Of a stretch of DNA of 64,000 nt, positions 34,197 to 42,763 are shown in pieces. Source of the stretch: Atopobiaceae bacterium (GTDB lineage Bacteria > Actinomycetota > Coriobacteriia > Coriobacteriales > Atopobiaceae). Position 1 is the stretch's first letter, and the number at the start of each line of letters is the position of its first letter. The stretch is from positions 32,154 through 96,153 of the forward strand of contig JAUNEG010000005.1 of NCBI GenBank assembly GCA_030525685.1, read 5' to 3'. The notes below the pieces were generated by a model. That model saw nothing but the letters and a program-made list of their open reading frames with translations, was not told the origin of the DNA and did not search any database. Position numbers and translations under genes: made by a program.

Positions 34197-36200
34197 TCAC
34201 CCCATCCGGACGAGCGCGAGGTCGATCTGGCCGCGCGGCACGTTCACGCCCGTCACCTCAACGACCACGCGTCGCCCGAGGCCCCAGCTCTCCCCGGACG
34301 ACTCGCCGTTGAGCGTCATGCGGTCCTCGTCGAAGGTGAACCACTCCCCTCCCAGGGCCCGCACCGGGACGAGGCCCTCGGCGTGCGTCTCGTCCAGCGT
34401 GACGAAGAGGCCGAAGCGCTCGCATCCCGAGACCACGCCCCCGAACCGCTCGCCCACGCGACCCGAGAACAGCTCCGCCATCTTGATCTTCTGCGACGCG
34501 CGGGAGGCCGCGTCCGCCGCGCGCTCGCGCTCCGAGCAGGTGCGGCAGAGCTGCGGCAGGGCCGTTGCCTGCGCGCGCATCTCCCGCCCCTCCACGCGAC
34601 CGTCGATAAGCGCCTTCAGGGCGCGATGGACCAGCACGTCCGGATAGCGTCGGATCGGCGAGGTGAAGTGGCAGTACGCCGGGGCGCCGAGCGCGTAGTG
34701 CCCCTCGTTCGCAGGCAGGTAGACCGCCCGTCGCTGGGCGCGCAGCAGCAGCGCGCTCGCGAGCCCCTCGCCGTCCGTGCCGCGGGCAAGCGAGAGGATG
34801 CGCTGGATGGCGAACGGGTCGCCTGCGAGCAGGCCCGACGTCGTCTCGGCGTCGAGCAGGCCGAGCTCGCGCAGCGGCTGGAGCGTCGCGCGGAGGTCCT
34901 CGGGCGCGGGCCGCTCGTGGACGCGATAGGCCGCCGGCATGTCGCGCTCGGCGAGCCGCGCGGCGACGCACTCGTTGGCGAGCAGCATGGCCTCCTCGAT
35001 GAGGCCGGTGGCCCGCGTTCGCCTCCGGACCGAGACGCCCGTGGGAGCGCCCGTCTCGTCCAGGACGACGCGGGCCTCCACGGTCTCGAAGTCGACGGCG
35101 CCCCGCTCGCGACGAACGCCCTCGCGCAGGGCCCGGATCTCGTCGAGCGTGCGCAGCAGCTCGGCAATCTCCTCGCTCGGCGCGTCCGCCCGTCCGAGGA
35201 GGACCTCGTCGACCGTGTCGTAGTCCAGGCGCGCGGCGGAGCGGATCGCACTTCTCGCCATGCGGGCGCCCGTCACGCGACCGCGCCCGTCGAGCCTCAT
35301 GACGATGCTCATGGCCAGGCGGTCCTCGCCGGGCCGCAGCGAGCAGACGTCGTTCGAGAGCCGCTCGGGAAGCATGGGGATCACGCGGTCGACGAGGTAG
35401 GCCGAGCAGGTCCGCCGCTTGGCCTCGTTGTCGATCGGGGTGTCCGTGTCGACGTAGCGAGAGACGTCGGCGATGTGCACGGAGAGCTCGAAGCCGCCGT
35501 CAGACATGCGGCGCGCACCGACCGCGTCGTCGAAGTCGCGCGCGTCGACGGGGTCCACGGTCACGCACAGGGTCGTGCGCAGGTCGCGGCGGGACGGGTC
35601 CTTCGCAAGCTCGTCCTCCACGCACGCCTCGATGGCGCCCGCCTGCTCGAGCGCCGACGCCGGGAAGTCGCCGGGGAGGCCGAAGGAGGCCACGACCGTC
35701 TCGATGTTGAGGTCGAGCTCGTCTGCCGACCCCAGGCGACGCTCGAGCGTCACGACGGGCGCGCTCTGTCGCGTGGGGTACTCGGTGATGCGCGCGACGA
35801 CGACGTCCCCGTCGGAGACGCCCAGCCGCGCGGGCGAGGAGTCCTCGGGCACCACGAAGAAGTCATGGCCGATGCGGGCGTCGAGCGGGACCACCGCGCC
35901 GAGCGGGCCGGCAGGGGCGAAGCGGCCGAGGAAGGTCTCCACGGCGCGGGAGACCACGGAGCGCACCACCGCCCGCGGCTTCCTGCCGCGCTGCTCCACG
36001 AGCGCGACCTCGACCTCGTCGCCGTTCATTGCCTCGCGCTGGCCGTGGCGCACGAGGTCGAACGCCCCCTCGGGCGTCTCCACGAAGGCGGCGCCGGGGC
36101 GGGTGACCACGAGCGTGCCCGTGAGCGTGCGCGCGTTCCTGCGCGGTCCGCCGCCGCGCCCACGCCTCCTGTTGCCGCGATGTGGGCGCTCGCGTCCCAT
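34197..36200 (-). CDS. rnr: Ribonuclease R (RNB-family 3'-5' exoribonuclease)
   Basis: This 667-residue enzyme degrades structured RNA and works with tmRNA on non-stop mRNAs. A basic N-terminus (GNRRRGRGGGPRRNAR) leads to cold-shock-type domains. The RNB domain follows with the active-site aspartates in VTVDPVDARDFDDAVG, then HIADVSRYVD and CSLRPGEDRLAMS. YCHFTSPIRRYPDVLVHR and a C-terminal S1 domain (GERFGGVVSGCERFGLFVTL) complete it. The ATG at 36200 is chosen for the basic start; the longer frame has no family match. Confidence 0.94.
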   Translation of the reverse strand: MGRERPHRGNRRRGRGGGPRRNARTLTGTLVVTRPGAAFVETPEGAFDLVRHGQREAMNGDEVEVALVEQRGRKPRAVVRSVVSRAVETFLGRFAPAGPLGAVVPLDARIGHDFFVVPEDSSPARLGVSDGDVVVARITEYPTRQSAPVVTLERRLGSADELDLNIETVVASFGLPGDFPASALEQAGAIEACVEDELAKDPSRRDLRTTLCVTVDPVDARDFDDAVGARRMSDGGFELSVHIADVSRYVDTDTPIDNEAKRRTCSAYLVDRVIPMLPERLSNDVCSLRPGEDRLAMSIVMRLDGRGRVTGARMARSAIRSAARLDYDTVDEVLLGRADAPSEEIAELLRTLDEIRALREGVRRERGAVDFETVEARVVLDETGAPTGVSVRRRTRATGLIEEAMLLANECVAARLAERDMPAAYRVHERPAPEDLRATLQPLRELGLLDAETTSGLLAGDPFAIQRILSLARGTDGEGLASALLLRAQRRAVYLPANEGHYALGAPAYCHFTSPIRRYPDVLVHRALKALIDGRVEGREMRAQATALPQLCRTCSERERAADAASRASQKIKMAELFSGRVGERFGGVVSGCERFGLFVTLDETHAEGLVPVRALGGEWFTFDEDRMTLNGESSGESWGLGRRVVVEVTGVNVPRGQIDLALVRMG

Positions 36201-36273
36201 GCCCCTTCGCCCTTCTCGCCGTTGCGCTCCTGACGTTGCCCCCAGCTTAGCGCATAGCCGCGCGCTCGCGCAT

Positions 36274-36361
36274 TTGTGCACGAGTCACGTGCCGACCAAT
36301 CCACATTTCCCCAGTTGGCAAATCTCGACAGCAGCCGATTCTCGCTCTAACTCGTGCACAA
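36274..36361. repeat. Perfect 12-bp inverted repeat upstream of rnr
   Basis: TTGTGCACGAGT (36274-36285) and ACTCGTGCACAA (36350-36361) are exact inverse copies 64 bp apart, each containing the palindrome GTGCAC. The region between is otherwise unremarkable. Confidence 0.5.
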
Positions 36362-36420
36362 CCGCAACGAGACCACCACCGCCCGCCCCACCCTCCAGGC
36401 CACCGGTGGGCGTATGCGAG

Positions 36421-36493
36421 GAGCCCCCGGCGTTCCAAAGCGAGAGTTCTGGGCGCAAGGAGCGGACACTCTCGCGTGGAACGCCGGGGGCTC
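36421..36493. repeat. Long hairpin downstream of ftsX
   Basis: The arms at 36421-36447 and 36468-36493 pair over about 25 bp, with a perfect 17-bp outer part (GAGCCCCCGGCGTTCCA). It follows the ftsX stop on the minus strand but has no U-run. A REP-type or terminator role is plausible. Confidence 0.6.
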
Positions 36494-36520
36494 CCACACG
36501 TACTAGCACAGTCGGTCAGG

Positions 36521-37459
36521 CTACACCTTGAGGTAGCGCCTCATGGCGATGGCGGAGCCGAACAGGCCGATGAGCACGCCCACCAGCAGGAGGCCGGCGA
36601 ACGTCGCGTAGAGGACGGTGGTCGGGATCTCGAACGCGAGGAACGACAGGTTCGCCTGGAGCACCGGGAGCAGCGCGTTGGCGCCGACGGCGAGCGCCGC
36701 GATGGCGAGGACCGCCGCGATGAGCGACTCCAGCACGCCCTCCATCACGAAGGGCCCGCGGATGAAGCCGTTCGAGGCGCCGACGAGACGCATGATGGCG
36801 ATCTCGCGACGGCGGGCGGTGATGGCCAGGCGGATGGTGTTGTTGATGAACACGAAGGCCACGAACGTCAGCATGACGACGAGCGCCACGGCACCGATGC
36901 GGATGTAGCTCGTGACCTCGAAGAGGCGGTCGACCGTGCCCTGGCCGTAGATCACGTCGTCAGCCGCGGAGGACGTGGGGTCGTCGGCGGTGTCGCGGAT
37001 CTGGAGGAATGAGGGGTCCTCCATGATGCGCTCGGCGGTCGCCTCGACCTCCTGCGGGTCGGTGAGGGTGATCACGAGCGAGGAGGGCAGGGGGTTCTCG
37101 CCGTCAAGCGCCGCGACGGCGTCGCTGGCGTTGCGGTTCGACATGGAGGTGCGGTAGTCCTGGAGCGCCTCCTCCTTGGACTTGTACGTCACGGACTCGA
37201 CGGTGTCCCAGCCCTCGACCTTGGCCTGGAAGTTGTCGATCGCGGACGTGCTGGCGTCGTCGGAGAGGTACGCCTGGATCGTGACGCTGTCCTCGACGCC
37301 GCCGACCACGCTGGAGATCAGGACCGAGCCGAGGACGAAGAGGCCGATGATGAACAGAGAGAGGAAAATCGTGACGATGGCGCCGAGCACCGTCGTCCAG
37401 TTGCGGCGGAAGTGGTGGCCGGCCTCGCGGAGGGAGTAGCCGAAGTTAGAGGGCACCAT
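36521..37459 (-). CDS. ftsX: Cell-division protein FtsX
   Basis: This 312-residue membrane partner of FtsE regulates peptidoglycan hydrolases at the septum. The cytoplasmic start SNFGYSLREAGHHFRRNW leads to a first helix (TIFLSLFIIGLFVLGSVLI). A large extracellular loop (YKSKEEALQDYRTSM) follows, then three more helices and the FtsX permease segment REIAIMRLVGASNGFIRGPFVMEGVLESLI. It overlaps ftsE by 14 nt. Confidence 0.95.
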   Translation of the reverse strand: MVPSNFGYSLREAGHHFRRNWTTVLGAIVTIFLSLFIIGLFVLGSVLISSVVGGVEDSVTIQAYLSDDASTSAIDNFQAKVEGWDTVESVTYKSKEEALQDYRTSMSNRNASDAVAALDGENPLPSSLVITLTDPQEVEATAERIMEDPSFLQIRDTADDPTSSAADDVIYGQGTVDRLFEVTSYIRIGAVALVVMLTFVAFVFINNTIRLAITARRREIAIMRLVGASNGFIRGPFVMEGVLESLIAAVLAIAALAVGANALLPVLQANLSFLAFEIPTTVLYATFAGLLLVGVLIGLFGSAIAMRRYLKV

Positions 37460-38462
37460 AGTATCCGTAGCCTCCCCTCTCCTGGTCGCGGACGATGTGG
37501 CCGGCCTCGAGCGCGATGACGCGCTTGCGCATGGAGTCGACCATCTCGCGGTCGTGGGTCGCCATGACGACGGTCGTGCCGGCGCGGTTGATCATGTCGA
37601 GCAGCTTCATGATGCCCAGCGAGATCGCCGGGTCGAGGTTGCCCGTGGGCTCGTCGCAGACGAGCAGGGGCGGGCGGTTGACCATGGCGCGGGCCACGGA
37701 GACGCGCTGCTGCTCGCCGCCGGAGAGCTGGTCCGGGAAGTGGTTCATGCGCTCGGCGAGGCCGACGAGGCGGAGCACCTCGGGCACCTGGGCCTTGATG
37801 ACCGACTTGGGCTTGCCGATGCACTCGAGGGCAAAGGCGACGTTCTCGTAGACGGTCTTGTCCGGCAGGAGCTTGAAGTCCTGGTAGACGGTGCCGATCT
37901 GGCGGCGAAGATACGGGATCTTCTTGTTGCGCATCTTGGTGAGGTCCTGTCCGGCCACGATGACCTGACCGGAGCTGGCCTTCAGCTCGCGCGTGATGAG
38001 GCGCAGAAGCGACGACTTGCCGGAGCCCGAGTGACCGACGACGAACACGAAATCACCGGGGTAGATGTCAAGGCTGACGTCGTCGAGTGCGGGCTTGTTG
38101 GGCTGGGCCGGGTAGATGAGTGTGACGTTTTTGAACGACACGGTCGGGGTGCCGGTGCGCGGAGCCGCGGGAGTGGAATCGTCGCTGGCAAGCGACGAGT
38201 AGACGCTCTGGGACGCCGGCTGCTCGACGGGAGCACCCTCGGGCTCCGAGGCGGTGACCACGTGGACCTCCTCGGGGGTGTCCGCCTGGGACTCATCCTG
38301 AACGGGGATGACGTCGTCGGTCGGGACGCTCGCCGTCAGGAAGGCGCCGGTGTCGTCCGCGCTCACGGACTCAGCCTGCGGAGCCATGTCGGACATAGTG
38401 TCCTGAGGCTGCTCCACGCCCTCCGACCCCTGTCGCTCAGTGCTGCGAAAGTGACTGGCCAC
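37446..38462 (-). CDS. ftsE: Cell-division ATP-binding protein FtsE with acidic N-terminal extension
   Basis: This 338-residue ABC ATPase pairs with FtsX. The ABC core begins near residue 108 (VSFKNVTLIYPAQPNKPALDDVSL). Walker A is GHSGSGKSSLL, the signature is LSGGEQQRVSVARAM, Walker B is LLVCDEPTGNLDP and the H-loop is ATHDREM. The first ~105 residues are an acidic, Ser/Thr/Pro/Glu-rich region absent from ordinary ~225-residue FtsE proteins. The GTG start at 38462 has AAGGAG six bases upstream, so the extension is translated. Confidence 0.94.
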   Translation of the reverse strand: MASHFRSTERQGSEGVEQPQDTMSDMAPQAESVSADDTGAFLTASVPTDDVIPVQDESQADTPEEVHVVTASEPEGAPVEQPASQSVYSSLASDDSTPAAPRTGTPTVSFKNVTLIYPAQPNKPALDDVSLDIYPGDFVFVVGHSGSGKSSLLRLITRELKASSGQVIVAGQDLTKMRNKKIPYLRRQIGTVYQDFKLLPDKTVYENVAFALECIGKPKSVIKAQVPEVLRLVGLAERMNHFPDQLSGGEQQRVSVARAMVNRPPLLVCDEPTGNLDPAISLGIMKLLDMINRAGTTVVMATHDREMVDSMRKRVIALEAGHIVRDQERGGYGYYGAL

Positions 38463-38607
38463 AGAAGCTCCTTATCCTGCTAGGAGTGACAGATACGCGA
38501 GTAGTCTAGCAAAAGGAGCCGGCCTCAACCGTTCTACCTCACAAAGCACATGAGGCAGGCGGAACGGGCATGCAATCTGTGCGACCGGGGGCGCCGGGCG
38601 AGAAGAC

Positions 38608-39549
38608 CTAGGCGAGCAGCCCGTCGACGGCGGCGATCACGCCGGCGGCGTCCAGGCCGTAGAGGCGCAGCAGGTCGGTCGCGGGCCCGGAGACGCCAAA
38701 GACGTCGTTCACGCCCACCTTGCGGACGGGAACGGGGCAGCGCTCGGCGAGGGCGTCGCACACGGCGCTCCCCAGGCCGCCGATCACGGAGTGCTCCTCG
38801 GCCGTCACGACGCGGCCCGTCTTGGCGGCGCTCGCGAGGACGGTCTCGGTGTCGAGCGGCTTGACGGTGTGGACGTTCACGACCTCGGCCGAGACCCCCT
38901 CGGCGGCCAGGGCTTCGGCGGCCTCGAGCGCGGCGCCGACCATGAGGCCGCAGGCGCAGATCGTGACGTCGGCGCCCTCGCGCAGCACGCGGGCGCGGCC
39001 GACCTCGAACTCGTAGCCGGGCACGTCGTTGATCACCGGCACGGCCAGGCGGCCGAAGCGCAGGTACACCGGGCCGTCCAGCTCGTAGGCGGCGCGCACC
39101 GCGGCACGGGCCTCGACGTCGTCGGACGGCACGACGACGGTCATGCCCGGGATAACGCGCATGAGGGCGATGTCCTCGTTGCACTGGTGCGTGGCCCCGT
39201 CCTCCCCGACGGAGACGCCGGCATGCGAGGCGCAGATCTTGACGTTCAGGTGCGGGTAGCCGATGGAGTTGCGCACCTGCTCGAACGCGCGGCCGGCGGC
39301 GAACATCGCGAAAGTGCTCGCGAAGGCGACGCGCCCGGTGGCGGCCACGCCCGCGGCCATGCCCATCATGTTGGCCTCAGCGATGCCCGCGTCGAAGAAG
39401 CGGTCGGGGTAGGCGGCCTTGAACTTACCGGTCTGCGTGGCGGCGGCCAGGTCGGCGTCGAACACCACGAAGTCGTCGTGCTCGGCGCCGAGCTCGACGA
39501 GCGCCTCGCCGTAGCTCGCGCGGGTGGCGATCCTCTTCACGTCTGACAT
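38608..39549 (-). CDS. Transketolase, C-terminal subunit (operon A copy)
   Basis: This 313-residue protein corresponds to the pyrimidine-binding and C-terminal domains of transketolase. Motifs are FAAGRAFEQVRNSIGYP, SHAGVSVGEDGATHQ, EDIALMRVIPGMTV and EEHSVIGGLGSAV. It acts with the N-terminal subunit encoded immediately upstream, using TPP to move two-carbon units in the pentose phosphate pathway. A close paralogue lies at 45794-46738; about 180 bp near 39130-39312 are identical in both. It is the last gene of the PTS-GatZ-TalC-transketolase operon. Confidence 0.94.
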   Translation of the reverse strand: MSDVKRIATRASYGEALVELGAEHDDFVVFDADLAAATQTGKFKAAYPDRFFDAGIAEANMMGMAAGVAATGRVAFASTFAMFAAGRAFEQVRNSIGYPHLNVKICASHAGVSVGEDGATHQCNEDIALMRVIPGMTVVVPSDDVEARAAVRAAYELDGPVYLRFGRLAVPVINDVPGYEFEVGRARVLREGADVTICACGLMVGAALEAAEALAAEGVSAEVVNVHTVKPLDTETVLASAAKTGRVVTAEEHSVIGGLGSAVCDALAERCPVPVRKVGVNDVFGVSGPATDLLRLYGLDAAGVIAAVDGLLA

Positions 39550-39552
39550 CGC

Positions 39553-40395
39553 CTACGCCTCCTTCGCGAGCTCGGAGGCGTCGGCCTCAAGCTCGGCCAT
39601 GGCCTGCTCGTACTGCTCGTCGTCCGGGGCCTTGCCGTGCCAGCCGACCTCGTTCTCCATGAACGAGACGCCCTTGCCCTTCACGGTCTCGGCGATGATG
39701 GCCACCGGCGCACCCGTGACGCCGCGCGCGGCCTCGAAGGCGGCCCGGATCTGGGCCATGTCGTTGCCGTCGGCGAGCTCGATCACGTGGAACCGGAACG
39801 CCCGGAACTTGTCGGCGATGGGCATCGCGGAGTTGACCTCCTCGATGGTGCCGTCGATCTGCAGGCCGTTGTGGTCGACGACGAGCACCAGGTTGTCGAG
39901 GCAGTGGTTGCCGGCGAACATCGCCGCCTCCCAGACCTGGCCCTCCTCGATCTCGCCGTCGCCCAGAAGCGCGAAGACACGGTACGGGTCGCCCCAGTGC
40001 TTGGCGGCGAGCGCCATGCCCACCGCGGCGGAGACGCCCTGGCCGAGCGAGCCGGAGGACATGTCCACGCCGGGGGTGTCGTTCATGTTCGGGTGGCCCT
40101 GCAGGTGGCTGCCGATGTGGCGCAGCGTCTCGAGGTCGCCCTTGGGGAAGTACCCGCGCTCGTCGAGCACGGAGTAGAGCCCCGGCGCCGCGTGGCCCTT
40201 CGAGAGCACCAGGCGGTCGCGGTCGGCCTTGGCGGGGTCGGCGGGGTCGATCTCCATCTCCTCGAAGTACAGGTACGTCAGGATGTCCGCCGCGCCGAGG
40301 GACCCGCCGGGGTGCCCGGACTTGGCGGCGTGGACGGCCGTGACGATGCCGCGGCGTACCTCGTTTGCGACACGTTTGAGCTCGTCGTCGCTCAT
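39553..40395 (-). CDS. Transketolase, N-terminal subunit (operon A copy)
   Basis: This 280-residue TPP-binding half of a split transketolase has motifs SGHPGGSLGAADIL, LSKGHAAPGLYSVL, SGSLGQGVSAAVGMA and the TPP/metal motif LLGDGEIEEGQVWEAAMFAGNH. The start ATG at 40395 has a GGAGG site (AAGGAGGCAGCATG). It is separated by 3 bp from the C-terminal subunit gene. Positions 39803-40071 are identical base for base to the paralogue in the ula operon. Confidence 0.94.
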   Translation of the reverse strand: MSDDELKRVANEVRRGIVTAVHAAKSGHPGGSLGAADILTYLYFEEMEIDPADPAKADRDRLVLSKGHAAPGLYSVLDERGYFPKGDLETLRHIGSHLQGHPNMNDTPGVDMSSGSLGQGVSAAVGMALAAKHWGDPYRVFALLGDGEIEEGQVWEAAMFAGNHCLDNLVLVVDHNGLQIDGTIEEVNSAMPIADKFRAFRFHVIELADGNDMAQIRAAFEAARGVTGAPVAIIAETVKGKGVSFMENEVGWHGKAPDDEQYEQAMAELEADASELAKEA

Positions 40396-40469
40396 GCTGC
40401 CTCCTTCATGCGGATGCAGGCGGCGGGGGCGCCCATGCCCCCGCCGCCTCTGGTCGGTCGGTGCGGTCC

Positions 40470-41150
40470 TTACGCGTTCTTGACCTTCTCCCAGTCGGCC
40501 TCGAACTGCGCCAGGCCGCGCTCGGTCAGGGGGTGCGCCAGGCACTTCTTGAGCGCGGCGAAGGGCACCGTGGCGATGTCGGCGCCGAGCAGCGCGGCCT
40601 GCGTCACGTGGTTGGGGGTGCGCACGGAGGCGGTGATGACCTCCACCCGGTCGTCGACGTTCTTGCCGGACCAGTCGTAGTTGCCCAGGCAGGCGACCAC
40701 GTTGGCGAGCTGCTGGATGCCGTCCTCGGCGATGTCGTCGAAGCGGCCCACGAACGGCGAGATGTAGCGGGCGCCGGCGTTGGCGGCGAGCAGGGCCTGG
40801 GTGGGCGAGAACACGAGCGTCATGTTGACGCGGATGTCCTCGGAGGCGAGCTGGTGGGTGGCGGCGAGGGCCTCGGCGCACACGGGCAGCTTCACGACGA
40901 TGTTCGGGGCGAGCGCGGCCAGGCGGCGGCCCTCCTCGACCATGCCCTCGGCGGTGGTGGCGGTGGACTCGGCGGAGACGGGCAGCCCCTCGCAGAGCTC
41001 GGCGATCTTGAGCATGTGGCCCTCGAAGTCGGCGAGCTTTCCGCCGGTCTTCATGTACAGGCTCGGGTTCGTGGTGACGCCGGCCAGGCAGCCCCAGCTC
41101 TTGGCTTCGGCGATCTCGTCCAAGTCGGCGGTGTCGATGAAGAACTTCAT
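40470..41150 (-). CDS. Fructose-6-phosphate aldolase / transaldolase, TalC type (operon A copy)
   Basis: This 226-residue small class I aldolase starts MKFFIDTADLDEIAEAKSWG. The Schiff-base lysine is in NIVVKLPVCAEAL; TTNPSLYMKTGG, LVFSPTQALLAANAGARYISPFVGRFDD and ASVRTPNHVTQAALLGADIATVPF are family marks. The subfamily contains both fructose-6-phosphate aldolases and true transaldolases. Next to both transketolase subunits, a transaldolase role completing the non-oxidative pentose phosphate steps is the simpler reading. A GAAAGGAT site precedes the ATG. Confidence 0.92.
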   Translation of the reverse strand: MKFFIDTADLDEIAEAKSWGCLAGVTTNPSLYMKTGGKLADFEGHMLKIAELCEGLPVSAESTATTAEGMVEEGRRLAALAPNIVVKLPVCAEALAATHQLASEDIRVNMTLVFSPTQALLAANAGARYISPFVGRFDDIAEDGIQQLANVVACLGNYDWSGKNVDDRVEVITASVRTPNHVTQAALLGADIATVPFAALKKCLAHPLTERGLAQFEADWEKVKNA

Positions 41151-41245
41151 GCGGGTCGATCCTTTCTGTGGGGCGCGGGGCACTTCGAATATAGGGCTTC
41201 TCGTGCCGCGCCGATCCGTCCGTGCGGTGATTTAACGCGACTGCG

Positions 41246-41280
41246 GGGGCAGGCGGCCCCAGGTCCCGGCCGCCTGCCCC
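41246..41280 (-). terminator. Perfect 13-bp stem-loop between gatZ-like and talC
   Basis: GGGGCAGGCGGCC (41246-41258) and its exact complement (41268-41280) form a stem with a 9-nt loop just after the gatZ-like stop on the minus strand. No U-run follows. It may cause partial termination or stabilise the upstream transcript. Confidence 0.5.
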
Positions 41281-41291
41281 GCCGCCGCGCA

Positions 41292-42566
41292 CTACTCGGC
41301 GAGCGCGCGCTCGATGCGGGTCGTGACGCCCTTCAGGTTCAGGCCCACGATGTACTGCTTGATCGGGCGCTTGATGTGCTCGACCACGAAGCGCTGGCCG
41401 TCGATGTCCTGCGCGGCGAGGTTGCGGTAGAGCTTGGCGATCTGCTCCTTGACCTCGGGGTCGTTGAAGGCGTAGTGGCCCGAGATGTCCAGGATCTGAA
41501 GCGACAGCTCCTTGTTGGCGAGGATGTCGTCCACCTGCAGGTTCACGTCGTCGCCGGTCATCCACTTGCGCCAGCGCTCGGTCTTGATGGCCTTCACGAG
41601 CAGGGTGTTGTACAGGTCGGAGGGGTCGTCGCACAGGCCGTTGTCCACCAGAATCTGCTCGGTCTCGCAGAGCTTGAGGTAGGCGCGGGTCTCCTCGGTG
41701 CCGTACTGGGGCGCCACGTTGGAGGCGGTGACGTGCGCGGGGATGTGCTCGAGCAGGGTCGCGTCGTCCAGGTAGTCGGCGTTGTGCTCCTTCAGGCCCA
41801 CGCCGTAGCGCTTGGCCATGTCCGCGAGCTCGCGGGCGTTCTTGAAGTTGTAGTGGCCCACCTGCTCGGTCAGGCGCGTGAGGGTGCCGGTCTGGCCCAC
41901 GATGAAGGTGGGCGTGGGGCAGCCGCGGCGCTCGAGCTCGGGCTTGAGCTCGGAGATGAACTCCTCGTACTTGGCGGTGGAGGTGAGGCCGCCGTTGGTC
42001 TCCTCGGTGCCGACCTCGTAGGCGACCTCGGGGAGGTTATGCTCGCGACGGTACTGCTCGAGGTAGTCGATGAGGTCGATGGTGCGGCGCAGCACGACGT
42101 CGAGCGGAATCACCTTGCCGATCTGGTAGGGGTCCTTGGTGGGGTCGACCATGAGCAGGTCGAAGCCGGCCTCCATGTCGGCCACGAACGACTTGCGGGC
42201 GAGCTCCATGGCCTCGTCCTCGGGCAGGTGGGCGTTACGCTCCTCGTCGCGCTGCCAGGGGCCGCCGTGGTCGCGGCAGAGGTAGTACGGCCCGGTGTAG
42301 CCGACCTCGTCGGCGACCTTCTTGATGTCGGCGGCGAAGCGGGTCTGGTCCCAGCCGTTCACGTAGCCGGCGCCCATCTCGTCCATGTCGACTTGGTTGC
42401 GCGAGGCGATGAACATGGGCGGGAAGTCCCCGTCCTTCGCAAGCTCGAACACGGCCTGGATCAGATTGGGGGACATGGGCCCGATGCCGACCATCGTGGC
42501 GTGGTCACCGGAGTCCTGCAGCTTGAGCATGCCCTGAACCGCTTGACGAATCGTGAACTTAGTCAT
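41292..42566 (-). CDS. GatZ/KbaZ-like tagatose-bisphosphate aldolase subunit or hexulose-phosphate epimerase
   Basis: This 424-residue protein of the D-tagatose-1,6-bisphosphate aldolase class II accessory family has marks MVGIGPMSPNLIQAVFELA, YYLCRDHGGPWQRDEE, FDLLMVDPTKDP, YEVGTEETNGG and GLKEHNADYLDD. In E. coli GatZ/KbaZ supports a catalytic GatY/KbaY aldolase, but no such gene lies in the operon. Some orphan homologues have been shown to epimerise hexulose phosphates at C4. With a PTS upstream and TalC/transketolase downstream, an epimerase converting a tagatose- to a fructose-type phosphate is plausible inference. Confidence 0.85.
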   Translation of the reverse strand: MTKFTIRQAVQGMLKLQDSGDHATMVGIGPMSPNLIQAVFELAKDGDFPPMFIASRNQVDMDEMGAGYVNGWDQTRFAADIKKVADEVGYTGPYYLCRDHGGPWQRDEERNAHLPEDEAMELARKSFVADMEAGFDLLMVDPTKDPYQIGKVIPLDVVLRRTIDLIDYLEQYRREHNLPEVAYEVGTEETNGGLTSTAKYEEFISELKPELERRGCPTPTFIVGQTGTLTRLTEQVGHYNFKNARELADMAKRYGVGLKEHNADYLDDATLLEHIPAHVTASNVAPQYGTEETRAYLKLCETEQILVDNGLCDDPSDLYNTLLVKAIKTERWRKWMTGDDVNLQVDDILANKELSLQILDISGHYAFNDPEVKEQIAKLYRNLAAQDIDGQRFVVEHIKRPIKQYIVGLNLKGVTTRIERALAE

Positions 42567-42729
42567 GGATTACTCCTTCATGGGTGCCCCGGCGGCCGTG
42601 GCCGCGGGGCCGGTGTCGTGATGGGTTGTCGTGGTGGGGAGGGTGCCGGCGCGGCGGGGCGTCGGGCGATGGGGCGGGCGCGGCTGAGGGCCGCCTGCGC
42701 GGCGACGGGGCCGCGCGCCCGGAGAAGGA

Positions 42730-42755
42730 CCGGGGCGCCGCTGGGGGCGCCCCGG
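42730..42755 (-). terminator. Stem-loop between PTS IIBC and gatZ-like genes
   Basis: A perfect 10-bp GC stem (42730-42739 with 42746-42755) with a 6-nt loop lies just downstream of the PTS stop codon on the minus strand. No U-run is seen. A partial terminator or mRNA stabiliser is likely. Confidence 0.5.
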
Positions 42756-42763
42756 CGCGAGCC

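Noticed and set aside
38529..38567. Terminator of operon A
   Set aside because: The CCGTTC/GAACGG stem has internal mismatches, no U-run and lies in the ftsE promoter area; evidence is too weak.
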